A program made the translations under genes and the position numbers. Shown here in pieces: positions 20,635 to 29,161 of a DNA stretch of 41,207 nt. The stretch lies in assembly GCA_027452145.1 (NCBI GenBank), contig DAIDHB010000053.1, positions 1 to 41,207 of the forward strand, in the 5' to 3' direction. The notes below the pieces were generated by a model, which was not told the origin of the DNA, did not search any database, and worked only from the letters and a program-made list of their open reading frames with translations. Numbering within the stretch: the stretch's first letter is position 1; each line of letters opens with the position of its first letter. The DNA is from Planctomycetales bacterium. Its GTDB lineage: Bacteria > Planctomycetota > Planctomycetia > Isosphaerales > Isosphaeraceae.

Positions 20635-22128
20635 CTAGCCCCCGGTCGTCCCGGACGATCCGCCGTTGGAATCTTCCCCCTCCTCCGGCGCGGGCGCCTC
20701 GGCCAGCCGAACCGGGCCCCCGTCAGTGAGCGTGGAAAGCTTGCTGCCGATGAGGATCTCGTCCGAGGGCTCGATCGGCTCCCACTTCTCGTCGCCCCGG
20801 ACTCCCATGTTGGAGAACACCGTCTTCTCATTGCGGTTGGTGACCTCGATCCAGTCGCCGTCGGCGGTGCCGGTCTCGATCTGGGTCCGCTGCGCATGGC
20901 CGTCGACATAGCGCCAGACGAAGGTCTTGCCTCCGGCGTGCGTGAGCGCTCGCTTCGGCAGCGCCAGCACCCCGGGCCGCTCGACGACGACCTCGCCGTA
21001 GGCGTACATGCCCGGCAGAATCTGGCTGCCCGGGTTGGGCAGGTCGATCTCGGCGCGCATGGTCCGGCTCCTGGTGTTGAGGGCCCAGGCGATGCGAGTG
21101 ACCGCGGCGCGTTGCCACTCGTCGCGATAGGCCCAGACCTTCACGCGCGCCTCCGAGCCGACCTTCACGTAGTCGGCGTCCCGCTCGGGGATGTCGACAT
21201 AGATGCGAACGATGTCGGTGCGGTCGACCACGTAGATCGGCGCGGCCTGCCCGCTGGGCGAGAGGTCCGGCGCGCGCTCGATGGCGGTGGGGTCGCCGGT
21301 GTTCGGCAGGACGAAGTCCCAGGTGTTGGCGTTGCGGGCCACGATGATGCCGTCGTAGGGCGCCAGCAGGTTGAGGTAGCCCACCAGCGCCTCGAGCCGC
21401 CTGGCCTCGCTGTTGGCCACTTGCAGGTCGGACTTCGCGACCGCGACGTTCACCTCCGCCCGCGCCAGCTTCGCCTGGTACGACAGCAGCTCGGCCTCGG
21501 CCCTGGCGACCGTGGCCCTGGCCGCGTCGAGCGCCGCGAGGTTCGATTTCCACTGGTTCTCGGACTCGAGCAGGATCTGGGGATCCACCACCGTGCGGTC
21601 GACCTCGCGCCTCAGCCGCTTGACCTGGACCTCCCAGCGCTGGACCTCGGCCTCGTACTTGCCCAGGATCGAGCGGGCCTCGTCGAGGCGCGCCCGGGCC
21701 GCCTTGACCTCGGCGGCGGCCACTTCGACCTCCTTCTCGGCGAAGCGGACGCGGTCGCTGTCGTACTGGACCGTCGCCTTCTTGGTCCCGAGCAGCTCGC
21801 GCAGCTCGGGGACGAAGAGCTCGGCCAGCACGTCCCCCTTCTGGACCTTGTCGCCGATGTCGACGTTCCACTTCTCGATGTACGCGGTCAGCTTGGGGTA
21901 GATCGACGTCCGCTCGTAGCTCTGGACGAAGCTCGGCTGTCCGACCACGCGGCTGATGACGTGGGGCTCGGGGTGGATCACGTTGAGCGTCGGCGGCTGA
22001 AGGACGCTCGGCGCCGTCTTCTCTTCCTTCGAGCATCCCGACGCCGCGAGCGCCGCCAGAAGCCAGAGCCATGCCCGGCGACGGCGTGCGTCGCGAACCG
22101 CGTCGACAGGCCCGGTTGCAGTTTCCAC
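20635..22128 (-). CDS. RND efflux periplasmic adaptor lipoprotein (adaptor C)
   Basis: This HlyD/membrane-fusion-type adaptor of 497 residues has a lipobox 'LAALAASGC', so it is probably anchored in the inner membrane by a lipidated Cys. A split lipoyl/barrel-sandwich domain follows ('YIEKWNVDIGDKVQKGDVLAEL'), then a long alpha-hairpin with heptad Ala/Glu/Lys pattern and the returning 'LNLLAPYDGIIVARNANT'. Beta-barrel and membrane-proximal domains come after, and the tail is acidic. GTG 22128 is chosen because GGAG sits 6 bases upstream; GTG 22140 has no ribosome site. It follows permease 1 by ~77 bp and should link that permease to one of the TolC-like factors. It shares the motif RNANT-x-DFVLP-x-TGDP with adaptors A and B. 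Confidence 0.93.
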   Translation of the reverse strand: METATGPVDAVRDARRRRAWLWLLAALAASGCSKEEKTAPSVLQPPTLNVIHPEPHVISRVVGQPSFVQSYERTSIYPKLTAYIEKWNVDIGDKVQKGDVLAELFVPELRELLGTKKATVQYDSDRVRFAEKEVEVAAAEVKAARARLDEARSILGKYEAEVQRWEVQVKRLRREVDRTVVDPQILLESENQWKSNLAALDAARATVARAEAELLSYQAKLARAEVNVAVAKSDLQVANSEARRLEALVGYLNLLAPYDGIIVARNANTWDFVLPNTGDPTAIERAPDLSPSGQAAPIYVVDRTDIVRIYVDIPERDADYVKVGSEARVKVWAYRDEWQRAAVTRIAWALNTRSRTMRAEIDLPNPGSQILPGMYAYGEVVVERPGVLALPKRALTHAGGKTFVWRYVDGHAQRTQIETGTADGDWIEVTNRNEKTVFSNMGVRGDEKWEPIEPSDEILIGSKLSTLTDGGPVRLAEAPAPEEGEDSNGGSSGTTGG

Positions 22129-22205
22129 GGTTAGCTCCACTTGAGGGTGGGGTTGTGCGAAAGGCCGGTCGCCGCCGGCCCGTCGCGGGGATCCTCGATC
22201 GGAAA

Positions 22206-25200
22206 CTAGCTCGACGTGGCCAACTCCTCCTCGTTCTCCTCGGCGCCTTCAGGCGAGTCGTGATCGTTCTGCGACGGCCGGCCGTTGCCGTTTCCTTTGC
22301 CGTTACCGTTACCGTTACCGGAAGCCCGGCCGTTTCCGCCGGACGGCCCCCCCTGCCCCGACTCATCGCCCTCACCGCCGTCCCCGTCCTCGTCGAGGTC
22401 CGGATCGTGATGCGAGCTCTCGGGATTGCCCGGGTACAGCGAGGGAGACGTGTGCTGCCGCTTGCCGATCACCAGCGCGAAGATCGCCGGGAGCACCAGC
22501 AGGGTCGCGAACGTCGACATCACCAGGCCGCCGATGACCGCGCGGCCCAGCGGCGCCTCCATCTGGCTGCCCCGCTCCAGCGCCAGAGCCATCGGCACCA
22601 TGCCGATCGACATGGCGCACGCCGTCATCAGGATCGGCCGCAGCCGCTCCGTACCGCCCTGGATCGCCGCGTCGGTCGACGGCTTCCCGGACTTCCAGTG
22701 CTCGTCCATGAACGTCACCATCATCACCGAGTTCGACACCGAGACGCCGATGCACATGATCGAGCCCATGAACGACTCGATGTTCAGCGTCGTGCCGGTG
22801 AAGTACAGCATGACCACGATGCCGGCCAGCACGCCCGGGACGGCCGAGACCGAGATGATCGCCAGCCGCGGCGACTGGAAGTACGCCGTCAGCAAAACGA
22901 GGATCACGAACACGGCCACGGCCAGGCCGACGCCCAGAGCCTCGAGCATCTGGGTCATCGACGGGAGCTGGCCCATCTCCTCGATCCGCACGCCGCGGGG
23001 CGGGTCGCCGACTTCCTTGACGGCCTTCCGCACCTGGTCGGCCGCGCGGCCCATGTCCTCGCCCTCGACGTTGGCGACCACGGTGAGATATCGCTGCGAC
23101 ATGTCGCGGTCGTATTCGCCGGGCCGCACGCTCGTGTGCACACGGCCGTCCTTCAGGACGTCGCGCACCATCAGCGGCGTGACCGGGTTGACGGATTCCA
23201 GCGGCAGCTCCTCGATGTCCTCGGGCTTCTCCATCTGGAGCGGCGGCACCTGTATCTGCACGAGGTAGTCGAACCCGGTCTTCACGTCGATCCAGTAATT
23301 CAGGTTCGTGAATCGAGTCGAGGCCGTCGCCATCACCATCGCCCGCTTCAGGTGCATCGGCGTGACGCCGATGAGCCCGGCGAGCTGGCGATCGAAGTGG
23401 ATCTCCACCGTGGGATAGTCGAGGGTCTGCTCGAAGCCGATGTCGCGGAGGTGCGAGTTCTCCTTCAGCTTCGCGGCCACCTTCTCCGCGAACGCGCGGA
23501 CGTGATCGTAATTGGTCCCGATCAGCCGGACTGCGATGGGCTTGGACGAGCCGAAGCTCATCACCTGCGTCACGATGTCGCCCGGCTCGAACCCGAAGCT
23601 CGACTTCTCCGCCTTCTCCCTCGCCTCGTCCTGCTCCAGGCCCCCATTCACCAGGCGGTCGGTCAGCCAGGGGATGACGCGGTCGGGCAGGATCTTGCGG
23701 AGCCGCTCGCGGAACTCGTCGAGCTTGATGCCGCTATCTTCCTTGAGCTTGACCCGCAGCCAGCCGTCGTCCGGGCCGCGCATGAACAGCACCATGTTGT
23801 CGATGCCGAAATTCGGGGCGACCTGGCCGACGAACCCCATCGTGATCGAGACGTTCTCGGTCCCCGCCTCCTTCTCGACTTCCTGGAGGCACCGCAGCCC
23901 CATCTCGCGCGTCAGCTCGTAGCTCGACCCGGCCGGCGGCCGAAACCGCAGCACGAACTCGCCGGCGTCGATCGCCGGGAACAGCTCGGTGCCGACCTGG
24001 AGCCCGATCACCGCGAGGATCAGCGCGCAGGCACCCAGGTAGATCAGGCCGATCAACCATCGCAGCCCGACGAACCACTCCAGCAGCTTGCGATACCCGC
24101 CGAGGATCCGGTCGAACAGGCCCCCTCCCTCCTCGCCGTGCTCCTTGTGCTTGAGCAGATAGACGCTCATGATCGGCACGAAGGTGCTGGAAAGCAGGTA
24201 CGACGAGATCATGGCGAAGCCGACCGCCAGGGTCAGCGGCATGAACAGCGAGCGGAGCGGGTCCTCCATGATGAACGCCGGGATGAACACCGACAGGATG
24301 CACATGAGCGCCAGCAGCCGCGGCACGGCCGTCGCGTTGCTGGCCTTGAGCACGGCCGTCGCGATGTTCTTCGTCTGGCCCATCTGCACGTGGGTGTTCT
24401 CGATCGTGACCGTCGCCTCGTCCACCAGGATGCCGATCGCCAGCGCCATGCCGCCCAGCGACATGATGTTGATCGTGTTTCCGGTCACCCACAGACCGAC
24501 CGCCGACCCCATCAGGGCCAGCGGGATGTTCAGCACGACCACCGCCACGCTGCGCGGGTCGCGGAGGAAGATCAGGATCATCAGGCCCGTCAGCACGGCG
24601 CCGATGGCGCCCTCGGTGCCGACGCTCTCGACCGCATGCACCACCGTCGGCGACTCGTCGAACTCGAAGGTGATCTTCACGTCCGGCGGCACGGCGTTGC
24701 GGAAGATCTCGAGCGACTTGTGGACGTCGGAGACGACCGTCAGCGTCGAGCCGGTGTCCTTCTTGATGATCGGCAGGTGGATCGCCTTCTGGCCGTTGAC
24801 CAGCGCGTAGCCGTAGGTGATGTCGGTGTCGTCCTGGATGACCGCGATGTCGTGGAGATAGACGTTCTGCCCCAGCCTGATCGGGATGTTCCCCAGGCGC
24901 TGGATGTCAACGACCGTGGCATCGTTGATCACCATCGGCATCGAGTCCTTGACGTAGATGTTCCCGGCGGGGACCACCACATTCCCGGTCTTGAGCGCGT
25001 CGACCACGTCCTGGGGATTGAGGTTGTATTGCAGCAGCTTCCGCGGGTCGACGTTGATGACGATCGACCGCATGTTCGGCCCGAACGGCGAGATCGCCAC
25101 CGTGCCCGGCACGTTCTTCTGCACCAGCGGCCGGATGATGTTCTGCGCCAGGTCGCCCATGGCGCCGATCGAGGTCTTGTCGCCCTCGCTGACGAAGACC

Positions 25201-25655
25201 AGGTAGCCGATCGGCACGCTGCCGGCGTCCACGCGCATGATCATCGGCGGCAACGAGCCCGGCGGCATCCACGCCATGGCCCGGTCCGACATGGCGACCA
25301 CCTGCGCCATCGCCTGACCCATATCCGTGTCGTGGAAGAAGCCCAGCTCGCACAGCCCGACCTGCTGGATGTTCCGCGACTTGATGTCCTGGATACCGTC
25401 GACGTACTGAAAGTACAGCTCGAGCTCGTTGACGATGAAACCCTCGATCTGGTCGGGGCTCATGCCGATGAAGTCGAAGAAGACATAAATCTTCGGGGTA
25501 TTCAGAGACGGGAAAATGTCCACCCGCATGCGCGAGAAGGCTAGCGACCCCAGGCTGATCAGGCCGACGATCAGCATCAACAGCGTGATGGGATGGTCCA
25601 TCGCCAGGACGCTGGGATTCGCGGAGCTCCCTCTCTTCGACGATCGGTCGGCCAC
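22206..25655 (-). CDS. RND efflux permease 1
   Basis: The 1149-residue inner-membrane transporter is of the AcrB/HAE1-CzcA superfamily, with a first helix 'ITLLMLIVGLISLGSLAF', two large periplasmic loops and two sets of six helices. TM4 reads 'GILVDEATVTIEN' (Asp412-Glu413 where AcrB has Asp-Asp). The TM10 equivalent reads 'GVSVSNSVMMVTF', with Ser974 where AcrB has the proton-relay Lys. Arg and Thr of 'RLRPILMT' are retained. After the last helix there is a ~90-residue cytoplasmic tail, acidic and then Gly/Asn-rich. GTG 25655 is chosen because GGAG lies 7 bases upstream and the conserved part begins soon after. Adaptor C follows. The substrate cannot be told from sequence. Confidence 0.93.
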   Translation of the reverse strand: MADRSSKRGSSANPSVLAMDHPITLLMLIVGLISLGSLAFSRMRVDIFPSLNTPKIYVFFDFIGMSPDQIEGFIVNELELYFQYVDGIQDIKSRNIQQVGLCELGFFHDTDMGQAMAQVVAMSDRAMAWMPPGSLPPMIMRVDAGSVPIGYLVFVSEGDKTSIGAMGDLAQNIIRPLVQKNVPGTVAISPFGPNMRSIVINVDPRKLLQYNLNPQDVVDALKTGNVVVPAGNIYVKDSMPMVINDATVVDIQRLGNIPIRLGQNVYLHDIAVIQDDTDITYGYALVNGQKAIHLPIIKKDTGSTLTVVSDVHKSLEIFRNAVPPDVKITFEFDESPTVVHAVESVGTEGAIGAVLTGLMILIFLRDPRSVAVVVLNIPLALMGSAVGLWVTGNTINIMSLGGMALAIGILVDEATVTIENTHVQMGQTKNIATAVLKASNATAVPRLLALMCILSVFIPAFIMEDPLRSLFMPLTLAVGFAMISSYLLSSTFVPIMSVYLLKHKEHGEEGGGLFDRILGGYRKLLEWFVGLRWLIGLIYLGACALILAVIGLQVGTELFPAIDAGEFVLRFRPPAGSSYELTREMGLRCLQEVEKEAGTENVSITMGFVGQVAPNFGIDNMVLFMRGPDDGWLRVKLKEDSGIKLDEFRERLRKILPDRVIPWLTDRLVNGGLEQDEAREKAEKSSFGFEPGDIVTQVMSFGSSKPIAVRLIGTNYDHVRAFAEKVAAKLKENSHLRDIGFEQTLDYPTVEIHFDRQLAGLIGVTPMHLKRAMVMATASTRFTNLNYWIDVKTGFDYLVQIQVPPLQMEKPEDIEELPLESVNPVTPLMVRDVLKDGRVHTSVRPGEYDRDMSQRYLTVVANVEGEDMGRAADQVRKAVKEVGDPPRGVRIEEMGQLPSMTQMLEALGVGLAVAVFVILVLLTAYFQSPRLAIISVSAVPGVLAGIVVMLYFTGTTLNIESFMGSIMCIGVSVSNSVMMVTFMDEHWKSGKPSTDAAIQGGTERLRPILMTACAMSIGMVPMALALERGSQMEAPLGRAVIGGLVMSTFATLLVLPAIFALVIGKRQHTSPSLYPGNPESSHHDPDLDEDGDGGEGDESGQGGPSGGNGRASGNGNGNGKGNGNGRPSQNDHDSPEGAEENEEELATSS
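22300..22320. repeat. CCGTTA hexanucleotide repeat encoding the Asn-Gly tail of permease 1
   Basis: Three exact 'ccgtta' units sit within a longer imperfect array (about 22283-22325). On the minus strand they encode the alternating Gly-Asn tail of the permease. An in-frame 6-bp array can vary in length without shifting the frame. Confidence 0.75.
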
Positions 25656-26006
25656 GGGCGAACTCCTGGTGTGAATCGGCCTGCCCCGGCGCGGGATACC
25701 CGCCGCGCGGACGGTGGACCCGATCCATGCACCCGCCGGGCTCCGGCTTTCGTCCGGGCCGATGCCGCCTCGCCGATCGATTCGGTACGGCACGGCACGG
25801 CCGCGCGGTCGCCGAGCCCGACCGGCTCCCGACCGGGCCGGAACGCGCTCGAAGCGACCACTCCTTGTTGCTCAAATCCCGTGCCAGTCACGTCGCACGA
25901 CAATCTTTTCGGGGATCATCGTCGATCCCCGGAGAGCAGCCCGTGGATGTCAGGGCGGGCGTGTGCAAATGGCGGGCGGAGCATGAGGCCGGCCCGTTCG
26001 GCGAGT
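25656..26006. other. gap between the PDZ gene and permease 1
   Basis: These 351 bp separate the two halves of the efflux cluster on the minus strand. No protein gene or strong hairpin is seen. The size of the gap allows a separate promoter for the permease 1 half, but no convincing -35/-10 pair was found. Confidence 0.45.
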
Positions 26007-27377
26007 TCAGGGCATCTCGATCGTCACCGTCTGATCCTTGCTCTCGAGTGCCCTGCGGACGACGAGCCTGAGCTTCCGGTCGGGCGCCGCGTTGGAGATG
26101 ATCCAGCCCAGATCGCCACGCCTGTCGGTGGCGTAGCCGTTGGCCGCGAAGATCATGTCGCCCGTGTTGAAGCCAGCCCGCGCAGCCGTGCTCTCGGGCA
26201 GGACATTGACGATCTTCATCCCCGGGCGGCCGTCGGCGGAGTTGGCGGGCTCGATGTCCATGCCGAGATACCGCTCCCGGACTGGCACGCGGTTCGCGGC
26301 GCCGCCGGGGGCCATTCCCTCGCCGGGGGTGAATGTCGCCTCGGGCCGCGAGCTCGTCGCGGACGTGTCGGGCAATTGCCGCTCGCCCGGCACGGACGAT
26401 CCGGTGGCCGCGGCCTCCGCCGTGTACGTCGGATGTGTGTAGGCGTAGTCGGATGCCCCCGTGTAGGGCCCGAAGTCGCCCGGGTTCTGGAAGTCGGTGG
26501 CCACGACCGGCGGGTCGAAGTAGAGCTGGCCGATGCCTTCATAATAAGGATAGGCGAACTTCGGATATCCATACTGGCAGGGGTATCCGGGGCCCCCGTA
26601 GAACGGGTTGCCGCCGCAGGTCCCGACGCCCAGGCCGTTGCCGCCGTAGCCGTAGCCGGGGTGGTAGCTCAGCCCGAACCCGTAGAAGCCGGGGTGCAGC
26701 CCCGGGGGCCCGTAGCCGAGCGTCCCCTGGGTCAGCACCGCATGACTCGGCGGCACGACGGTACTGAGGCGCCCGATGTGATAGATCGGGCCGCCCACCT
26801 TGCCGGCGCCGTCTTCATACGGGCCGTAGCGCTGCGGGAGCTGCCCCATCCAGATGAGGCCCGACCCGACCGTCCCGGCCCCGTCGCCATGGTGGTCGTG
26901 TGATAGGGCCGGCAGGCCGGCGATGGCGGGCTGGGGTGCCGGGGCGGGTTCGGGGACCTCGCGACGCGGGATCGGCGACGGGAAGCCCGGCGCTTCGATC
27001 CGGTTATCCCCGCGCGAGGGCGCCTCGGGGATCACCCCGCCCGTCAGCTCCGGGCTTATCGTCGTGCCAGGCAAGGCCGGCATGCCCGGGACCGCCGCGC
27101 TTCCGGCCGGCTGCTGGATTCCGGTCGGAGGTTGAGTGCCCGTAGGCGCCGCCGTTCCCGGTATGGCCGGCGTGGACGCGCTCACACCCGGTATCCCGGC
27201 GCCCGGTCCGGTGCCACCGGCATTAGTCCCGGCACCGGACTGCGCCCGGCAGGCCGACGGCTCGAGCGCGGCGAACACCAGGCCCGCCGCGATGACCGGC
27301 GCCCAGGCTGAGGCCGGACGGACCCGTCCCCAGCGCCTCGGCCGCGATCCTCCACCGATGCGTTCCGCAGCGCGCAT
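26007..27377 (-). CDS. exported PDZ-domain protein in the efflux cluster
   Basis: This 456-residue protein has a long basic signal region with a hydrophobic core (~residues 27-45, cleavage near 'CRAQ'). A Pro/Gly/Thr-rich low-complexity region runs to ~120, then a Gly/Tyr/Pro-rich stretch (repeats like 'YGPPGLHPGFYGFG', 'YGYGGNGLG') to ~320. The C-terminal PDZ domain (~365-450) has 'YLGMDIEPA', 'GMKIVNVLPESTAARAGFNTGD' and 'VRRALES'. No protease domain is present, so the PDZ is a binding module in the periplasm or envelope. GGGGGAG precedes ATG 27377. It lies between adaptor B and permease 1 on the same strand. A role in holding or quality-controlling pump parts is inference from position. 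Confidence 0.82.
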   Translation of the reverse strand: MRAAERIGGGSRPRRWGRVRPASAWAPVIAAGLVFAALEPSACRAQSGAGTNAGGTGPGAGIPGVSASTPAIPGTAAPTGTQPPTGIQQPAGSAAVPGMPALPGTTISPELTGGVIPEAPSRGDNRIEAPGFPSPIPRREVPEPAPAPQPAIAGLPALSHDHHGDGAGTVGSGLIWMGQLPQRYGPYEDGAGKVGGPIYHIGRLSTVVPPSHAVLTQGTLGYGPPGLHPGFYGFGLSYHPGYGYGGNGLGVGTCGGNPFYGGPGYPCQYGYPKFAYPYYEGIGQLYFDPPVVATDFQNPGDFGPYTGASDYAYTHPTYTAEAAATGSSVPGERQLPDTSATSSRPEATFTPGEGMAPGGAANRVPVRERYLGMDIEPANSADGRPGMKIVNVLPESTAARAGFNTGDMIFAANGYATDRRGDLGWIISNAAPDRKLRLVVRRALESKDQTVTIEMP

Positions 27378-27598
27378 GGGTCTCCCCCATCAATCAATCC
27401 GGATCTGTTCCTGCAATCGCGAGGGCGAGCCCCGCGCGGCGGCGGGATCCTCCCGGCGCTGGCCAATTCGCGCGGCACGCCATCCCAGAGATCGGCAGCC
27501 GGGCGCCCGGCCGCGCGGCCCGGCACGCCCCCTGTCGCGATGGAGGTCGGATCGTGCCGGGTGCGCTGATTCGGCCGAAGGGGGCGGTCGTTAGACGT

Positions 27599-29161
27599 CT
27601 ACGGCCGAGCCGGGCCGCGGGTGTCGAACGTCGGCTGGCGGACGGCGGACGCCTCGCCCGTCGCCGCTGTCTCCTTCCTCTCCGGGGCGATCTTTACCGC
27701 ATCGCCGTCGGCGAGGATCGACAGGTCGCCAAGGATCACCTGCTCGGTCCCGTCCACGGGCTGCCATGCGGCCGAGGGTCCGCCTTCCGGCCGTCGGCGA
27801 TCGGTGACCTCGATCCAGCGGCCGTCGGCGACGCCCTTACGCACCTCGGTCCGCACCGCCTTGCCGTCCCGGTACAGCCAGAAATACGTGCGGTCCCCCG
27901 CCGAGGTGAGGGCCTCGACCGGCACGGCCCGCACGCCGGGCCGCTCGATGATCACCGTGCCGTAGGCGTACATTCCCGGCAGCAGCCGGCCGCCGGGGTT
28001 GGGCAGGTCGACCTCGGCGCGAAGGGTCCGGCTCTTGAAGTTGAGCGCCCAGGACGTCCGCGTCACCTTGCCTGGCACCGGCTGGTCGCGGAAGGCCCGC
28101 GCCCGCACCACCGCGGGTGTCCCGATCCGCACGTACTCGGCATCCTGCTCGGGGATGTCGATGAAGACGCGAACCACGTCGGTCCGGTCCACCACGTAGA
28201 TCGGCGCGGCCTTCTCAGTGGAGACGTCCGGGGCGTGCGGGAGGGCGTTCGGGTCGCCCGTCGAGGGCAGGACGAAGTCGAACGTGTTGGCGTTCCGCGC
28301 CACGATGATGCCGTCGTAGGGGGCGTTCAGCGTGAGGTAGCCGACCCACGCGGCCAGCCGCCGCTCGTCGCTCTGCGCCACGGCCAGCGCCGCCTCGGCC
28401 ACCTTGACGTCGACCTCGGCCTCCGCCAGCGCGGCCTTTCGCGCCATCAGATCTGAGTTGGCCCGGTCGACGCCCGCCCGCGCCGCGGCGCGCGAGGCGA
28501 TGCTCTGCTTGAGCCGGTCGTTCGACTCCAGCGCGATCTGCGGCGGCACGACATTGTTCTTCGACTCGCGCTCCAGCCGCTTCGACTGCGATTCCCAGTG
28601 GGCGACCTCGGCCTCCTCGGAGGCGAGCTGCGCCTGCGCCTCCTCGAGCCTCGCCTGTGCCGCCAGCACATCGGCCGCGGCCACCTTGACGACCTGCTTC
28701 GCCAGCGCGACCTTCTCGCGATCGAGCCCGACGGTCGCCTGCTTGGTCCGGTGGTCCTCGACGATCTCGGGGACGAAGAGCGTCGCCAGGACGTCCCCCT
28801 TCTTCACCTTGTCGCCGATGTCGACGACCCATTTTTCGATGTAGGCCGTCATTTTCGGATAAACGGCCGTCCGCTCGTAGCTGACGATGAAGCTCGGCTG
28901 CCCGACCTTTCGCACGATCGTCCGCACGTCGGGCCGCACCAGGCGCACGGCCTGGGGCTCGGAGACGCTCTCGTAATCGTTCTTCTCCTCGCGGCGGCAG
29001 CCCGACGCCGCCAGCGCCGCGATGGTCACCACGAGCCGGAGGGCCCGCCGGGCGGGGCGGACCGTTTGCTGCGCGGAATCGGGGCCGCTCGCCGGCACCG
29101 TCAGGCGTCGGGCGCCGCCGTCGCTCGCCGCGGCCGGGCGGATTCGGTCGATGATCTTCAT
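27599..29161 (-). CDS. RND efflux periplasmic adaptor lipoprotein (adaptor B)
   Basis: The 520-residue HlyD-type adaptor has an N-terminal signal with lipobox 'IAALAASGC'. It continues with the barrel-sandwich half motif 'YIEKWVVDIGDKVKKGDVLATL', a long alpha-hairpin (~residues 150-270) and the second half 'LNAPYDGIIVARNANTFDF'. Barrel domains and a Thr/Glu/Ala-rich tail close it. ATG 29161 shares its A with the TGA stop of adaptor A (TGATG), so the two are translated as a coupled pair; GGGAG lies 9 bases upstream. It is more similar to adaptor A than to adaptor C, including the 'VRVF-x-DIPEQDAEYV' segment, which suggests a local duplication. It may form a mixed adaptor ring with A. Confidence 0.93.
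   Translation of the reverse strand: MKIIDRIRPAAASDGGARRLTVPASGPDSAQQTVRPARRALRLVVTIAALAASGCRREEKNDYESVSEPQAVRLVRPDVRTIVRKVGQPSFIVSYERTAVYPKMTAYIEKWVVDIGDKVKKGDVLATLFVPEIVEDHRTKQATVGLDREKVALAKQVVKVAAADVLAAQARLEEAQAQLASEEAEVAHWESQSKRLERESKNNVVPPQIALESNDRLKQSIASRAAARAGVDRANSDLMARKAALAEAEVDVKVAEAALAVAQSDERRLAAWVGYLTLNAPYDGIIVARNANTFDFVLPSTGDPNALPHAPDVSTEKAAPIYVVDRTDVVRVFIDIPEQDAEYVRIGTPAVVRARAFRDQPVPGKVTRTSWALNFKSRTLRAEVDLPNPGGRLLPGMYAYGTVIIERPGVRAVPVEALTSAGDRTYFWLYRDGKAVRTEVRKGVADGRWIEVTDRRRPEGGPSAAWQPVDGTEQVILGDLSILADGDAVKIAPERKETAATGEASAVRQPTFDTRGPARP

Noticed and set aside
18202..22134. Plus-strand open frame of ~1310 codons across the TPR, adaptor C and outer-membrane genes
   Set aside because: It crosses three well-supported minus-strand genes and shows no recognisable domain; it reflects codon-bias shadowing.
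22071..25544. Plus-strand frame of ~1157 codons opposite permease 1
   Set aside because: His/Arg/Asp-rich antisense of an unmistakable RND permease.
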